64,000 nucleotides of DNA from Paragyromitra xinjiangensis (GCA_038503065.1 JBCAMK010000003.1:3578347-3642346), one strand, 5' to 3'. Positions 24,169 through 36,500 are shown, counted from the stretch's first letter. The notes: generated by a model not told the origin, from the letters alone. Program-made: numbers and translations.

Positions 24169-25629
24169 CTACCAGTGCGAGTCATTTGCACCCCTTGGTC
24201 TCCTCCGGATCTCTACAGGCGTATCTCCCTTATCATCCTGAGCCAATGGGTCAGCCCCGTGCTTCACCAAAAGATCAAACAGCAGTCCCTCATCACCCTC
24301 GTAGTGCGCTACGTAATGCAGCGCCGTGGACCCCTGATGAGTCTGAATATCCACCATAGCACCCCTCTCCAACAAAAACCTCGCCGTCTCATCGACCGAG
24401 TCTGGTCCCACCGCACGCCTCATGCTGTGGAAAACAAGATGCAACGGTGTCATCCCTTCTGCATCCTGCGCATTAACATCCGCACCCTTATCCACGAGTA
24501 GCTTGATCGACGCTGTCGTCACTTCCGATAGCCACGCGTATGCTGACGCATGATGTAGTGGCGTCATCTCCATACTGTCTCGGGCATCGATCTCAGCTCC
24601 GTGCTTTAGTAGTTCCGTGATCATGTTGTCTGCTGCCTTATCTGCCGCCGAGTGTAGTGGTGTTCTTTTCTCCGAATCCCGAACGTTAACCTTGATGCCG
24701 AGGCTCAAGAGGAGACTGACGATAGCAGTGTCACCTCCATAGCGAGCACAGGTCGACGCTGCATGGTGTAGAGCTGTGCCTCCTGCATCGTCCCTTTCGT
24801 CAATCGAGGACCCGTTATCCAGGAGAAGCTTGACAACAGAGATGTTTGACTTTGCTGCTGCTAATAGATACGGAGTCATCCCGTTACAATCCCTTAAAGT
24901 CACGTCGGCTCCACTGTCCAGGAGCAACCGTATTATTTCTTCATCGCAAGCACCTCTCGTTGCCCAGTGGAGTGGTGCTTCTTGTCTACGACTCGAGAAA
25001 TTAATGTCCCCGCTGCGTCCCACCAATAGTTTAACCAACTCTACGTTTGTATTCCGCACGGCGTAGTGTAGCGGTCGTGACCCGTCCTTCTGACGGATGA
25101 TCGTAGCATCACATCCCCTATCGATCAAGAGCTTAGCTGTATCATATTTCTCATTGATAGCCGCAAAGTGTAGCGGCGTCCATCCATTACTCGCTAGAGC
25201 ATTTATCTCTGCGCCATGGTCGAGGAGTAGCTCACTAATCGCTACGCTGCCGTTTTCAACCGCTATGTGTAGTGCGGTTCTCAGGTACTGTCCTCGATCG
25301 TCATCGATGAGAGCACCATTCTGTAGGAGGAGAGCTGCGATGTCTTTTTGGTTGTTCTGCACTGCTACGTATAGTGCTGTCATTTCGTATCCATCCCATA
25401 CACGGACATTGGCGCCTTCTTGCAGTAGTAGTCGAGCGATTGTTTCATTTCCTTTTTTTGCTGCCCAGATGAGGATTTGGTCTTTGTCTGCGAGGAGGAG
25501 TTCGTAGAGAGTTGATGCTAGGGTGATATGGAAGCGGCGGTTTGTTTGGGAGAGGGAGTTGAGGTCTCTTGGGGGGAGGGATTTTATGATTGTTAATATG
25601 AGTTCGTTTGGGAGGCTAGTGAGCGACAT
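24169..25629 (-). CDS. F-box protein with twelve ankyrin repeats
   Basis: Single-exon gene, 486 aa. Residues 1-45 are an F-box (LTSLPNELILTIIKSLP, then LNSLSQTNRRFHITL). From about residue 48 to 470 there are twelve recognisable ankyrin repeats and a partial thirteenth. Most carry the canonical TPLHxAA core (GWTPLHFAAINEKYDTAKLL, KRTPLHSAADKAADN). Repeats 8, 10 and 11 have loop insertions (for example STCARYGGDTA and FHSMRRAVGPDSVDE). Such long repeat arrays bind protein partners; together with the F-box this suggests an SCF ubiquitin-ligase adaptor. The second complete member of this architecture in the window. No intron, signal peptide or membrane helix. Confidence 0.93.
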   Translation of the reverse strand: MSLTSLPNELILTIIKSLPPRDLNSLSQTNRRFHITLASTLYELLLADKDQILIWAAKKGNETIARLLLQEGANVRVWDGYEMTALYVAVQNNQKDIAALLLQNGALIDDDRGQYLRTALHIAVENGSVAISELLLDHGAEINALASNGWTPLHFAAINEKYDTAKLLIDRGCDATIIRQKDGSRPLHYAVRNTNVELVKLLVGRSGDINFSSRRQEAPLHWATRGACDEEIIRLLLDSGADVTLRDCNGMTPYLLAAAKSNISVVKLLLDNGSSIDERDDAGGTALHHAASTCARYGGDTAIVSLLLSLGIKVNVRDSEKRTPLHSAADKAADNMITELLKHGAEIDARDSMEMTPLHHASAYAWLSEVTTASIKLLVDKGADVNAQDAEGMTPLHLVFHSMRRAVGPDSVDETARFLLERGAMVDIQTHQGSTALHYVAHYEGDEGLLFDLLVKHGADPLAQDDKGDTPVEIRRRPRGANDSHW

Positions 25630-26182
25630 TGTTGGTGGGGTATCTTGGGAATATGTTGAATTTTGGAGTTTCAGTGGGTTTATTATGTTGTTTATGGAGA
25701 GGATATCTATACGTAGGTGCTCAGCCTCAGTGCTCTACTGTTTGTTGGCGATGCGAAAGGGTTGATTAGAAGGACTAAACCCTGTCTGTGATTACATGTA
25801 CTCTACTGGCAGATGAACCCTGACTGCCAAGTTTATGGGTGTCTATGCCGAGTGATAGTTTGAGATTCACTCTCAGCGGTAGAGCCCATAACATCCGCTT
25901 GTCAGCAGGACACATCAGCTGCAGCCCCATCTCAGCTTTTTCAGCAATCAATTGAAACAAAAGATCAACAGCGATTTAGATTTTATTACTTTAACAAAGT
26001 ATCTAGAAAGTGTGCCGAAACAGCTACAGAAGATACTACAGACGTAACTTATGACAAAACTCTAGCTCTGAACCAGCAGACGCATACCCAGCGACAAACC
26101 TCTACCCCAAGATTTCACCCAAGGAGAGAGCCTTGATCTGTACGTCAAGTACGCATTTAGAGGAATCCAATTCGACCGGTTT
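25630..26182. other. Intergenic, no supported gene
   Basis: Promoter side of the F-box/ankyrin gene and 3' flank of the isocyanide synthase. Nothing else recognised. Confidence 0.5.
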
Positions 26183-27792
26183 CTAGTTCGCCATGGTGAC
26201 CAAAGTGTAAGCACCAGATCCGTCCTTACCCTCGATGAACTCAGCTGTGCAGATGCCAGCTGCAATACCTTCCTTGACGATCTTGGCCTTAACGACGAAC
26301 CAGCCGTCTTTGCCAACGATCTTGATAACAGAATTATGCCACGGAGTAGGAATATGGAGCAAGTCGTCAGAAGTCTCGGGAATATCCTCGAGTAAAGAAA
26401 CCGTGGTACGGCAGCCAGATTGGCCGAGGAGATTGACGCCGAACTTCGGACCGTTGTTGAGATGTGCATGGATGGAGAGACGGACATGCGCTGGGAACAG
26501 AACTTCGACAAGGTTGGAGTATGCCTGGTTTCGCTTCAACATCTCGAAAGCAACGTTGGCAGCGATCTTCTTCTGCTTCGACTTGCTGGTTGCTTTCATA
26601 GATGGGTGGAAGGCAAGGTCCTCACACATGAATTTCGAGAAGCCACGGTAGAGAGCGAGGGCAGATTTGTCGGATGTTTCGATTTTCTGTCTAAGGGCAG
26701 TTCCATCGATACCGCTGCCAGCTGTGAGGAGCTGCCGGCATCTGTTGGCTTCCGGGGTGTGAATGGTGTTGACGTAGATTGGCACATAAACTTTGGAGAT
26801 GACTTCTGGTGCGAGGCTCATGTGTTCATCGTCGAGGTGGAACATTTCATGAAGACCCATGAAGGGAATGCTCTTGCCGGCCTCGACACCGAAGAGTGTA
26901 TCACGCATTTCTACGAGGCTTGTGCCATAATTATCAACAACGATATCATCAACGCCGACTGTTCCAAGTTGTGTCAGTGTCTGATGGATTCAAAAAGGGA
27001 TGGGTGCTCACTGCAGTCACTGAATACATGTCCGTCACTGACGATAAAAAACCTAACACCGGGAGGGTAAACTTTCTCAATTTCTTGAACAAAGTTATGG
27101 ATGCTCTGCAAGGTCAGCTCCTCACCCTTATCGGGGGCGGTGCCGGAAACTTTATCGAGACAGGTAGATTTACAAGGGAAAGCGGGAAGAATCGTTTCAA
27201 TAGCGACATTACGAGAGGTATAGAAAGTGATGCCTTTTTCGAAGAAGCCCTTTCCACAAACATCCCAGAGATCGCCATGAGCGATATTACGAAGATGCTT
27301 TGAGAAAACTTCGACGACTTGGTGAGTAAATAGCAACGCCTGTTCATTGGCGATGGCTGGGATGCCACAAATGTCGAGCCGGGAAGTGGTGAGGATGAGT
27401 TTGATAAACCACGGGAGGAAAGTCGTGTCGGTGTTCATCCCGGGCTGGAGAGTGATTAATCCCCGGATTTGGTCCTCGCTGGGAGACTTGTATTCGTACA
27501 CATTTGTGGAAACAGCAGCATCGCCAGCAGTGTCGTCCTTAAAAAGTCCTGGGAGCACATCTCCTTTATGTTCGATGTGTTTAAAAGTAGGAGCGGGAAA
27601 AATATCTGCGGTGTGGAAAGTTGCTAGACCGTTAAGGATGAAAGGCTTCAATTGCTGTTTGGGAGATTCCCAGCTTGTTTGGAAGGTCTGCGAACAGCGA
27701 CCAAAAACACTCAAAAGGTTTCCTTGGACATCACGGCAATAAATAACGGCGATTTGATGGTAAGGTGAAACACCAATTTTAGATTCCACCAT
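26183..27792 (-). CDS. Isocyanide synthase, DIT1/PvcA family
   Basis: Exons 27012-27792 and 26183-26958, 518 aa, one 53 nt GT-AG intron, phases consistent. The core carries the family signature: LPAFPCKSTCLDKVSGTAPD, then EELTLQSIHNFVQEI, YPPGVRFFIVSDGHVFSDC and GVDDIVVDNYG. Enzymes of this family (bacterial PvcA/IsnA, fungal XanB, the ICS half of CrmA) convert the alpha-amino group of an amino acid, often Tyr or Trp, into an isocyanide; yeast Dit1 acts in dityrosine synthesis. The domain fills roughly residues 170-510, preceded by an N-terminal region with no family assignment, a length close to yeast Dit1. No NRPS modules are attached and no DIT2-like P450 lies nearby, so this is a stand-alone enzyme. 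Substrate not predictable here. Probably cytosolic. Confidence 0.92.
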
Positions 27793-28770
27793 TGCCTTCT
27801 GTAGTAGGTGTTTGAGTATTTATTTTTTATTGATAGGCTAAGCAGAGTTAAGAAATTGAAGTGATAGTGATGAATGAGGGGAGATTATTAATATTGTACG
27901 GATGAATGGAGTAGATCTTTGTGGTAGTGATGAAAGAAGGTGTGGTGGGGGAGAGCAGAGAGGGGAGTGACTCGTTTTTATAGAGAGCACTTTACAGTGG
28001 AATGGAAATTCTATGGAGAAAATAGTTGAGGTGGTTGTCTATCGGTTTTTCTCCTCGAAATTTTTACTTAGGCGAGCCAATCCCCTCTGCTGTATTTTAC
28101 AAACGCGGAGCCCCAGGTGCAAATAAATTAACAGATCATCTTCAAATTTCTTATACATTTAACCAGAACGAGTTTCCATATCGCAGCTGAACTTCGGTTT
28201 GCTCCTCATCACTTCTTTGGACTGAAGTCATTTTACCAGTTAATAAAAGGAGTGTCTTGCCATAGTTCTTCAGATCTGAACACAGGGATACATTTAATTC
28301 TATAAGATTGAGAGTAATTGACGGTGATGACTTACTGGTAAACAATATGCGCCGTTCACTTAGACGGTTAGGAAACAGCTGCTGTGGTAGGGCTAGCACT
28401 AGGGGTCACAAGCACGCACTTATGCATAGAGATATCTTATCACGAAGTTAATGGTTTGACTGTGTAGTGTGATAGTACCATAATCTAGGTACATGTTGTT
28501 AGATGTACTTGATGAATCAGTCAGTTAATTAATCGATCTGTATTGGCTACGTTATTGAGTGGATAGTGGATGAAGTATCTAAATTCAGGCAAACTCTTAG
28601 AACCCTCAGCTTACGGTCTATTTCCCAGCAGAGGGAAGTTTATGTGACATCTGTCTTGTGACCCCACAAACCACCGCACATGGAGAATCAACCTCACTTT
28701 ATCCATCTCAACTCTGTTCAAACTCACCTCTTTTCCATCCGATATTAAGTAACCTTATATACCAACCATC
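27793..28770. other. Intergenic, promoter of isocyanide synthase
   Basis: About 1 kb between divergently oriented genes. The first 150 bp upstream of the synthase are purine-rich on the plus strand. No ORF of coding quality and no repeats seen. I did not find a motif I would name as a copper- or iron-response element. Confidence 0.5.
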
Positions 28771-29367
28771 ATGTGTCACTACCGTATCCTCCAATTCAAC
28801 TGCCCCTGCTACAACTTGGCTCGTCCGAGACCTAGAGCTGAAATCTGGGTCAGCGCATGCGATCAGCCACATCCATTGTACTGTATCGCGGATAAACCAG
28901 CAATCTGCCTACACAGACGTTTCTGCTTCCCAATCATAAAAATCAATGATTATCAGTGCTTAGATTGTTGTATAAAGCACACTACAGGAGTCTCACGTCG
29001 GGATTACATCGTACAAATCCGACAATGGCTTGATCTCTTGGATAAACATCATGGTGGGTATCCCTGGATGCAGCTAATGAATGTGTATGCTGCGCATTGG
29101 GCGGACTTTGTGCTTCATAACAGTGTGCCTCCGTTTCAGGTGCGCATAGAGGGTATCGATGGGGCACAGGTTGCTTCCGATGATGGGGTGGCGCTGGTTC
29201 CTCCTGAAGAAGAGGAGGAGACGGAGGATTTTGAAGAGGAAGATAATGATATGGATATAGACTCGAATTTGGATGACTTGTCTGACTGGGACCCAGATGA
29301 CGAGGACGAGATGAATGATGAAGTTGAAATGGATGATGAGAATGCGATGGATTCTGGTGAAGACTAG
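28771..29367 (+). CDS. Hypothetical Cys/His-rich protein with acidic tail
   Basis: Single-exon ORF, 198 aa. The N-terminal 75 residues have nine cysteines and several histidines (MCHYRILQFNCPCYNLARP, CDQPHPLYCI, RRFCFPI, YQCLDCCIK), a spacing that suggests a metal-binding or disulphide fold but matches no finger I can name. A helical middle (RRDYIVQIRQWLDLLDKHHG) follows. The last 60 residues are strongly acidic (PEEEEETEDFEEEDNDMDID). No signal peptide, so a zinc-binding intracellular protein is more likely than a secreted one. Function unknown. Confidence 0.6.
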   Translation: MCHYRILQFNCPCYNLARPRPRAEIWVSACDQPHPLYCIADKPAICLHRRFCFPIIKINDYQCLDCCIKHTTGVSRRDYIVQIRQWLDLLDKHHGGYPWMQLMNVYAAHWADFVLHNSVPPFQVRIEGIDGAQVASDDGVALVPPEEEEETEDFEEEDNDMDIDSNLDDLSDWDPDDEDEMNDEVEMDDENAMDSGED

Positions 29368-29688
29368 CTGGAAGTTAGGTATTATCTAGCGGGGCTCTGG
29401 GTTCAAGTGCCCAGGGGGGTGTTTACTTAGTCGTTAAGCCTATATTTTTTATCCTTCACTCTCAAAGAATTATCTAATGTTTGGATGTCTGCTAGGCCGA
29501 GTTCAGTCCTCATTTATAGCCCCAGAGGTAATATCTCTACCTAACATAAACATCGTATTACAGAATTAAGGCCTTTTCATGAGACAAGAGGAACATGAAT
29601 AGCTACAGAAAGATAAAACTGTCGTCAAAGTTCGTTGTCAAAATCACCAACCACCAAGAAAATAGACTACTGGCACTTAAGGATCTAG

Positions 29689-30117
29689 TTATGCAAGTTC
29701 CGAGTAAGGACAATGAAAAACCCACTCGCTCTCTAACACTTTAATCTCATCCCCATACTGTTCAACCAACAAAACAATCAAAGCTCTTCTTAATCTATTC
29801 TTCTTCCTCGCGAAAACAGCAGACCTCTCCATCAAATCATCTAGGAAACCGAGAAACCTGTTGTCATCAGCTTCAAACATTTCATACTCCAGAAAACTGT
29901 ATTGTTTGTTGATCTTGGACGTAAGATCTTGGACGAAGGCCATGCGGGTGAATATTCTAAGTGAGACAAGTTTCAACCGGGGGTTTGGGCGAGGTTGTTT
30001 CATAAGCCAGTTGACGTTTTTTGAGAGGAGTGAAGTAAGGCGACGGTGCTCTTTGCAAGCTTCGGTGAGCTCTAAAAGAGCTAGGAGCATCTGTCGTTGT
30101 TGTTCTGGAGAAAACAT
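29689..30117 (-). CDS. Hypothetical helical protein
   Basis: Single-exon ORF, 142 aa, entirely predicted helical and basic: MFSPEQQRQMLLALLELTEA, then ASVLSK-like repeats of Leu/Lys, KQYSFLEYEMFEADD and RKKNRLRRALIVLLVEQYG. No motif recognised, no signal peptide. It converges on the Cys/His-rich gene at 28771-29367. Composition supports a real small gene, but I have no family for it. Confidence 0.5.
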   Translation of the reverse strand: MFSPEQQRQMLLALLELTEACKEHRRLTSLLSKNVNWLMKQPRPNPRLKLVSLRIFTRMAFVQDLTSKINKQYSFLEYEMFEADDNRFLGFLDDLMERSAVFARKKNRLRRALIVLLVEQYGDEIKVLESEWVFHCPYSELA

Positions 30118-30762
30118 CGTTTTCGATTGGTTCGTTGGAGAAATCTAGGATACGTATTCGTTGGTAGGAAGCAAGAGAAAATGAGCGTATTTATGATGCG
30201 TTTAGGCCATCAATGCTTTCATGTTGGCCCCCAATAACTTCGAAAAGAGATACAAAATCGAGAGACCCGCGCGGCGGCTCTCAGGACGAAATAAATGAAT
30301 CCCTTGATCGGCTGCTAGATTTTACTTATTTTTAACATGCTGCCTTTCACTCGGGGAGATGAAGTAGAGGTCCTTCGCAGGGCGATACAATCAATAGGAT
30401 ACATAAAGAATTTGGCAGGATCTTGCCTTGTCAGTTTTAGCTGAAACGAATAAAGGGTTAGGGGTGGGGTGTGTGGCTCGCTTGTGGCTCGATGTTGTGC
30501 GACGCCACACCAAAGCAAACGCCGTCTTTCGGTGACGTCAGTCGGTCGGAATTCAAGGTGAGAGCTCAAATGACAGCATTGATATTTTTCTCGGGGAGTT
30601 TCCTTCATCTTCATACAGGTACTTAAACCTCTTCTCAAAGTTTGTATTCTATTGCCTTTGCTTATCTAGATCTTACCAACAGTGGTTACTCCGATCTACC
30701 TCAACCTACAACTCATATTACTCCAATTTGCTACCTTGATACTATAAGAGTAGTTTGTCGAG

Positions 30763-31873
30763 ATGCTCGAGGCTCTCCTTTCCCTTTCTGGGCTAGGTCT
30801 CCTGTACTCATCAACTTGGGCGTCCTGGTCTACTTCGCTCAACGTTCTCTTTTTCTACATAACATGGTCGACCCTTCTAATCTCGCAGCCTCCACTGAAG
30901 ATTGAAGTGTTGGGCACACTTGCTGTGCGACTTTTGTTCTTTTGGGTCCCATCACTTCTATCTTTACTGTTTGATAGTCTCTTCCCCAGCCTCTCCGAAG
31001 GATGGAAGATACAAGGTACCAGAGCATTACCAGACACGAGCAAGCGCACTTGGAAAGTAGTAGGATGGGGCATGGTGAATATGGTCATTGGCGCAGGGGT
31101 ACAAGCCCTTGTGGAATGGTTTTTGGTAGACATGATTGGGTGGAAAAGTGCTTTGAAAGTGGGAAGCACGCTTTCATTACCAGGAGGGATAGCATGGGAT
31201 ATTTTGAAGGGATTTATTCTCCGAGAGGTGAGTTTTGAATACTCTTTTTGGTGGAATGAGACATTATCTAATTTTACGGAATAGGCCTTGCAATACTATA
31301 TCCATCGATTCGTCCTTCATGAGAGTGGAGAACTGCCCCAGAGGCTTCACGAAACTTGGCAACATTCCATGGCGGGGCCCTGGTCAGCAGTTGCCCACTA
31401 TGACCACCCTATACCGTATCTTCTTCTACGCTTCTTTCCAGTCTATTTACCTGCTGTAGCTCTCACCGCCCTTAGAACTTTTTCGGAATTCCGCTAACGA
31501 GAAATAGGTCTTGTTCCGCTTCCACGTCCTAACTTATTTCCTCTTTGTCGCCTTGGTCTCCCTAGAGGAGTCTCTCTCTCACAGTGGATACAAAAGCCTC
31601 TTCTTCTCATCTCTCCTCACTGGTGCAGGCAGGAGGACTGACCGACACTTTTCCTCAAACGGAAAGGTATCCGGCCCAATATCCCCATCACGCTGGCTTC
31701 CCAAAGTTTTGCTAACGAAAAACTCTTCTCAGGGTAATTTCGCACCGTGGGGGGTGATGGATTGGCTTCATGATACGAGCTTGGGTGGTAATGTCAAGCA
31801 GGATGCAAAGAGCGATTGGAATGATCATAGGGAGAGGAAGAATAGGTCAGGGTCGAGAAGGAGGATTAATTGA
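30763..31873 (+). CDS. Fatty-acid hydroxylase/sterol desaturase superfamily enzyme
   Basis: Exons 30763-31227, 31285-31455, 31508-31666 and 31733-31873 join in frame to 311 aa. An ER-type integral membrane di-iron oxygenase. The N-terminal half has several hydrophobic segments (LLSLSGLGLLYSS, LLFFWVPSLLSLLF, WGMVNMVIGAGVQALVEWFL). The His ligand motifs are HRFVLHE, HETWQHS and the AHYDHP box in exon 2, then LEESLSHSGY in exon 3 and a C-terminal GNFAPWGVMDWLHDTSLG. These are the superfamily's His clusters. Which lipid (sterol, sphingoid base, alkane or other) is oxidised cannot be told. Splice sites are canonical with CTAAC branch points. It ends with a basic tail (RERKNRSGSRRR). Confidence 0.9.
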
Positions 31874-32877
31874 GTCTCGGAGAGTTAAAATATACTTTTT
31901 TTTTGGTCTGAATTTGGTATCATAAGTGGGATTTTATTGGTTGTAATTACCTAGCGATTTTTTGTTTCGGATTCTTTAGTTAGCCAGGATTTATCTTTGT
32001 CTATCTGAATATAAGAATGTGATCCTTGATGCTTTTACCCAATCCATACCCAGAACCTTTTGGCTTTTAAAATGTTACACCTGCACTTGGTATTCGTAGC
32101 TCAGTTCTGCTCTAAGCATTTCGTCACCTATAGGTTTGTTCCAATTGTTTGAAAGTTTTGCGTCGCTCGGCTTCTCGGATACCCTTCTAATTCGAAGGTG
32201 TTACTAGATTATATGTAGATAATTGCTCGCTCTTACTACATTGTTTTTGCGACGGCGAAACGCAGGTGCCGTCATCCTAGACTCCCGTCCTTAGGAATCC
32301 TAATCCGTCTAGTTTCTGTGAGGCGTTTGTATAAACGTTACAGCTTGTGAGGAGGATGAATGTGTCTATAATTTATAAACCTAAAGTCACTGTCGTGCTA
32401 TGTAGGCGACTCGGCGAGTAGCCGAAGTGTTGCTACGGATGGTTTCCAGCTATAATCACTACCATGGTTCTATGTATCGGTTCAATGATACAGGGATTGT
32501 AGGGAAGTCTATTGGAAGGTAGCTGGTGAGCAGGGTTTGAACAGCAGTGCCACAACGTTAGTTGAGCTACCGACTAGAGTTTTCATACAGTTCCTCCAAC
32601 TTCGCTCCATGTCGCCCCATATATCCATTAGTTGGAAGCGATTGTATCATGAGCAGATCACTTGGTATCGAAGTTTCTCCACGAGATTTATAAGTTTATT
32701 GCCAAACACCAAAAACCCAGTACAACTAATCTAGGAAAATTTCGTAGCTAAGCTACCGAATTAAATAAAGAGAGACTCTGAAATTATCATGCCACCGCAG
32801 TACCCCCACTACCTGAAGCCAAGGAACAAAAGAAAGATTGCAGTCAAATGCGGAACCAAAAGGAAATGATTAGATCT
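31874..32877. other. Intergenic, no supported gene
   Basis: Between two convergent genes. No coding-quality ORF, no repeats recognised. Confidence 0.5.
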
Positions 32878-33536
32878 TTAGTTGACGTTGATAACCAATC
32901 CACCAATGTTCAAATACCACCAAACGTAATCGCTATAAAGGAGTCAGTAAAGCTGTCAAAAAGGGCTAAGAAATGGGCAAGCCTACCTGTCACCCTGTGG
33001 GACGACCTCAAAACCCAAAGTAGTGGGAGTAGCGGGGCAATCGAAAGTAGTAGGCGCATCAAATATGCCTGTGCCGGCGTTGAAGCTATCAACCCAGTTG
33101 TTGCGGAAGGGACGGTTATTAAAGGTATCATTCGGAGTGACATCCCGCCCACCAAGCGTGAATAGTTGGACTTTCTGGCTACCACCCAACCCTTGAGCAG
33201 CGGAGAAGGAGAAGCTGCATTTTCTGTCGGGATATCCGGGAATGTAATAGGAAAGAAGAGTATCGATATCATGAGCCCCATTGTACTAAAAGAATTTTTA
33301 GTTGCTATTCCATCAAACAAGCTCAAGCCAATGCAACTTACCCTATAAACAAGTGCGTAGTTCTGAGATCCACCTGCGTAATCTGGATCATCTTGGTAGA
33401 TTGGGACCGACAGTGACGGGGAGATAGTAGCAATCGCACGGGCTTCAATCGCAGGTGTCTCAGGAGCGGGGATTGCGACGGCAGAAACCAAGCCAGAGAA
33501 GAGGCAGAGAACGGAGGTGAAAATGGCAACCTTCAT
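32878..33536 (-). CDS. Secreted protein with But2-like C-terminal domain
   Basis: Exons 33342-33536, 32987-33285 and 32878-32932 join in frame to 182 aa. The ATG at 33536 starts a signal peptide (MKVAIFTSVLCLFSGLVSAV). The mature part, from about residue 40, resembles the fungal But2 C-terminal domain (PF09792): YIPGYPDRKCSFSFSAAQ, then VQLFTLGG, FDCPATPTTLGFEVVPQGDS and a final tryptophan-rich DYVWWYLNIGG. In many ascomycetes these are short cell-surface or secreted proteins of unknown role; the But2 name comes from a yeast ubiquitin-like binding protein, and the secreted forms probably do something else. The last two exons are needed to complete the domain. Confidence 0.75.
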
Positions 33537-36500
33537 TTTGATTTGAGTAGTTGAATATGAAGAGGAGTAGAAAAAATTGAAGAAGATCTTTGAGATTTGT
33601 GCGAAGAGATGCTTGAAGCTGTAGTAGTCTTGCTGAGTTCTCGAGAGGATGGAGAAGAAAGGGCACTTGATACGGGATGCTCGAGGGGTATTTATGATAT
33701 TCTTGAACTTCTTCTGATGCTTAGTACTAGCTAAGTTTAAGGACTCTGCGAGATCGTGATCTTTGCTTTGCATTCCAACCTATCCAATCGGAAATACCCA
33801 GTTCGCCTTAATGACATTCCAGCCCATAGGGCAAGTCGTAAGTTCAGCATGGTTCTTCAAAATTGGACGTTTGAACAGAAACAGAGCGAATGAAAATCTA
33901 GTTTGGTAGTAAATAGTGTAAGCCTAAGCCTCTGCTCTACTAGAATTTCGCCATAAATAATTCTGCGGTGCCCCATTACTCCTCTTTCTGTGCGACAGCT
34001 TATGCCAAGAAGCGCAAACGCGAAGGTTACACGGGAATATTCCCCGATCGACCTAAATTTACCTAAATGCGCCATTAAATTCTTTTTTCTGCTACGCCTA
34101 TCCCAGTTGCCGAACTCAATACAGTAAGCCAGTAATAAGCGCCAAGCTGTAGAATGGCCAATTATTACCGGGAGCTGCGTGACTTTGACTCTGTTTTCTA
34201 GTCTCAGCCCTGCCTAGGCAAAAGTTCTCACTTGTTTGGATCAGCACTTTACTCTTAACGTTGTACAATATTCTTCTCCTTGAAGTCACGCAGACATTTT
34301 ACCACGAACATCCAGTCTCTGATTTTCTTGGCAAATATTTTATTGGTCCTGTAACGAGTTCATACTTAAAGCAGCTTGAGATTGGCAATCAAGCATGTAC
34401 CATCCATTTTCACTTGCCAGGAAGATCGATGACCCATCTCGATGACTATGGAGGCATTAACGGTAGCCATATGAGGCACTCCACATAGCTGATAATGATA
34501 TGGCGCTGCATACACGAAGGTTTTCAGGAATAGAAACGGCTGTGCCTCTGGAGCTCTTGGGCTCGCCTAAAGCGGGGTTCCTCGAAGTCTACATGATTGA
34601 GAAGCGTCCAATTATTAGGCATCTTGGCATATAGTAAATGGTGTATGATCGTGGCATCGGTGAACAGAGTTCTAATTTAGAGTTGGGGTGCCGGGAGAAA
34701 TAAGCTTTGACATACCTTTTCTGGGGTAGCTTGGCTGTGGTGGCAGTGTAAGGCGAGGTGTGGCTTGCATCTAGCCACCCCCCTTGGTTTATGTTAGGTA
34801 ATCCCTAACCACCAACTTGCATCTGATTTTGATCATATTGAGCCCATTTAAGTCTTATCTGAGCTTGAGCCTTAGGTAAATCCTACAGGAACAAAAGCCG
34901 TCACTAAAACCTGATTTCTTTCGTATCTCAGCCTTGAATATTAAATTAGAGCTGAGATTCCGAGTCTCGTGAGACACAGCGGAGGGCAATTGCGAGCAAG
35001 GCTGGATCATCCGTCATGAGCGATATATTCAAGTGAAGCAAGGCTATTTTGAGAGAGTTCAATTTCAAAGATCAAAGAGCAGCACTGTCACAACATATAC
35101 AAAGCTGAGAGGAAGGGCTACAGTAAATTCTGTAGTAAGGGTCCAAGACTTGGCCAACGTACTTTAAACGAATTAGCTCCATGTATTCAACCAAAAGCCG
35201 CGTCTAGCTATACCGGATCTCGTTATGTCGAATCTCTAACTATCATGCATATAGCTATTCCCTTCTACAACAAGGCCTTTTTACTCGCTAAAAAATTAGC
35301 TGTCTTAGGTAATTCTCGATCTAGTATAAAGTCCAATTGAAAGTTTGTATATGATATAGCAGGATGAGACTATAATTTCAATTAAAGCTAGTTGTACAAA
35401 CGTGCGTGGTCTAGTCCTAGAGGTTCCTGTAGCTATAGCACGTACACTTGACATGAAATAATCTGTATCTGGCCCAGACCACATATTCCTACAAGGTGAA
35501 TATTTTTGTGGCCCGAATTTCTATAGGGTAATTGTATATAGTTGCATTCAATAGCCCATCGCTTTGTACAAGACGAAATTTTGCCAACTGCACATACCAA
35601 TACAAGTCTGCCGTCATAACCAAATCCTATCGGAGGTTTATCCGTAGGCGCTATTACATATGAGGCGCGGGAATTGAAATCGAGGTTATAGATAATTATA
35701 GTCTCTTAATTGCCCTTACGTTTGTTTGGCTAAGGAAAGAGGACAAATAGATGAACTTCAAGGCTTTCTGTTCTGCACAAGACCGAAGATATCAAAATGA
35801 GATTAATCTCTTATCCTCTCTCTATTCGAAGGGTTTTAGCATTAGATCTTTTCTACCCTCCGAGTAAAAAAAAAGCCTCTAACACCACAGGAATCGGAGG
35901 GTGGACTGGGACTAATCTCTCAAGTCGGCTATTTTTGGGTATGAATTGCGAGTGATAATATGTGCAAAGAAACTGGGTCCAAGAAGGTTCGTTTATTAGA
36001 AAGTCTGGAATGCGTCTGACCGAGACAGAGGGAGATCGAGAGTATTTTCCATCCTACACGTGATAGTTCTCGGGTGCTATCCCGTATGCAAAGTTCTCCA
36101 GAGGTGACTGGTACCTCAACGGCATGAATATGCTAATTTTAGCTTACGAGGTGATGCCAAGTCTCGGCTATGTCCACCAACAAAAATACCTACAAAGGCC
36201 AAGAATACTGAAGAATGCTGTGCTTTGCAGATACTACATGAGGCCCTATCCCACCACCGAGTCGGAAAGATATCTATCTGGGGTCTTGGTCGGGGGCTGT
36301 GCTCTAGGACTGTCAGGTGTGCTTTGTGGTGCGGTTGTTGGGCTTGCAGTTAGGGAAGTTATGTTGTAAGAGATAAACATTTAAGAAGGTGTTATTCTTG
36401 TCTAAATCCTCTCTTCTTTCTTCGGCGTAGGAGACTCTGCTGGAGACTCTTTTCTTTTTTCGACTGTTGAGGTTCAGCTCTGCTTGGTTTGTACTACAGT

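Noticed and set aside
36124..36369. Small forward ORF with a hydrophobic glycine-rich end
   Set aside because: No signal, no homologous motif and no neighbouring exons.
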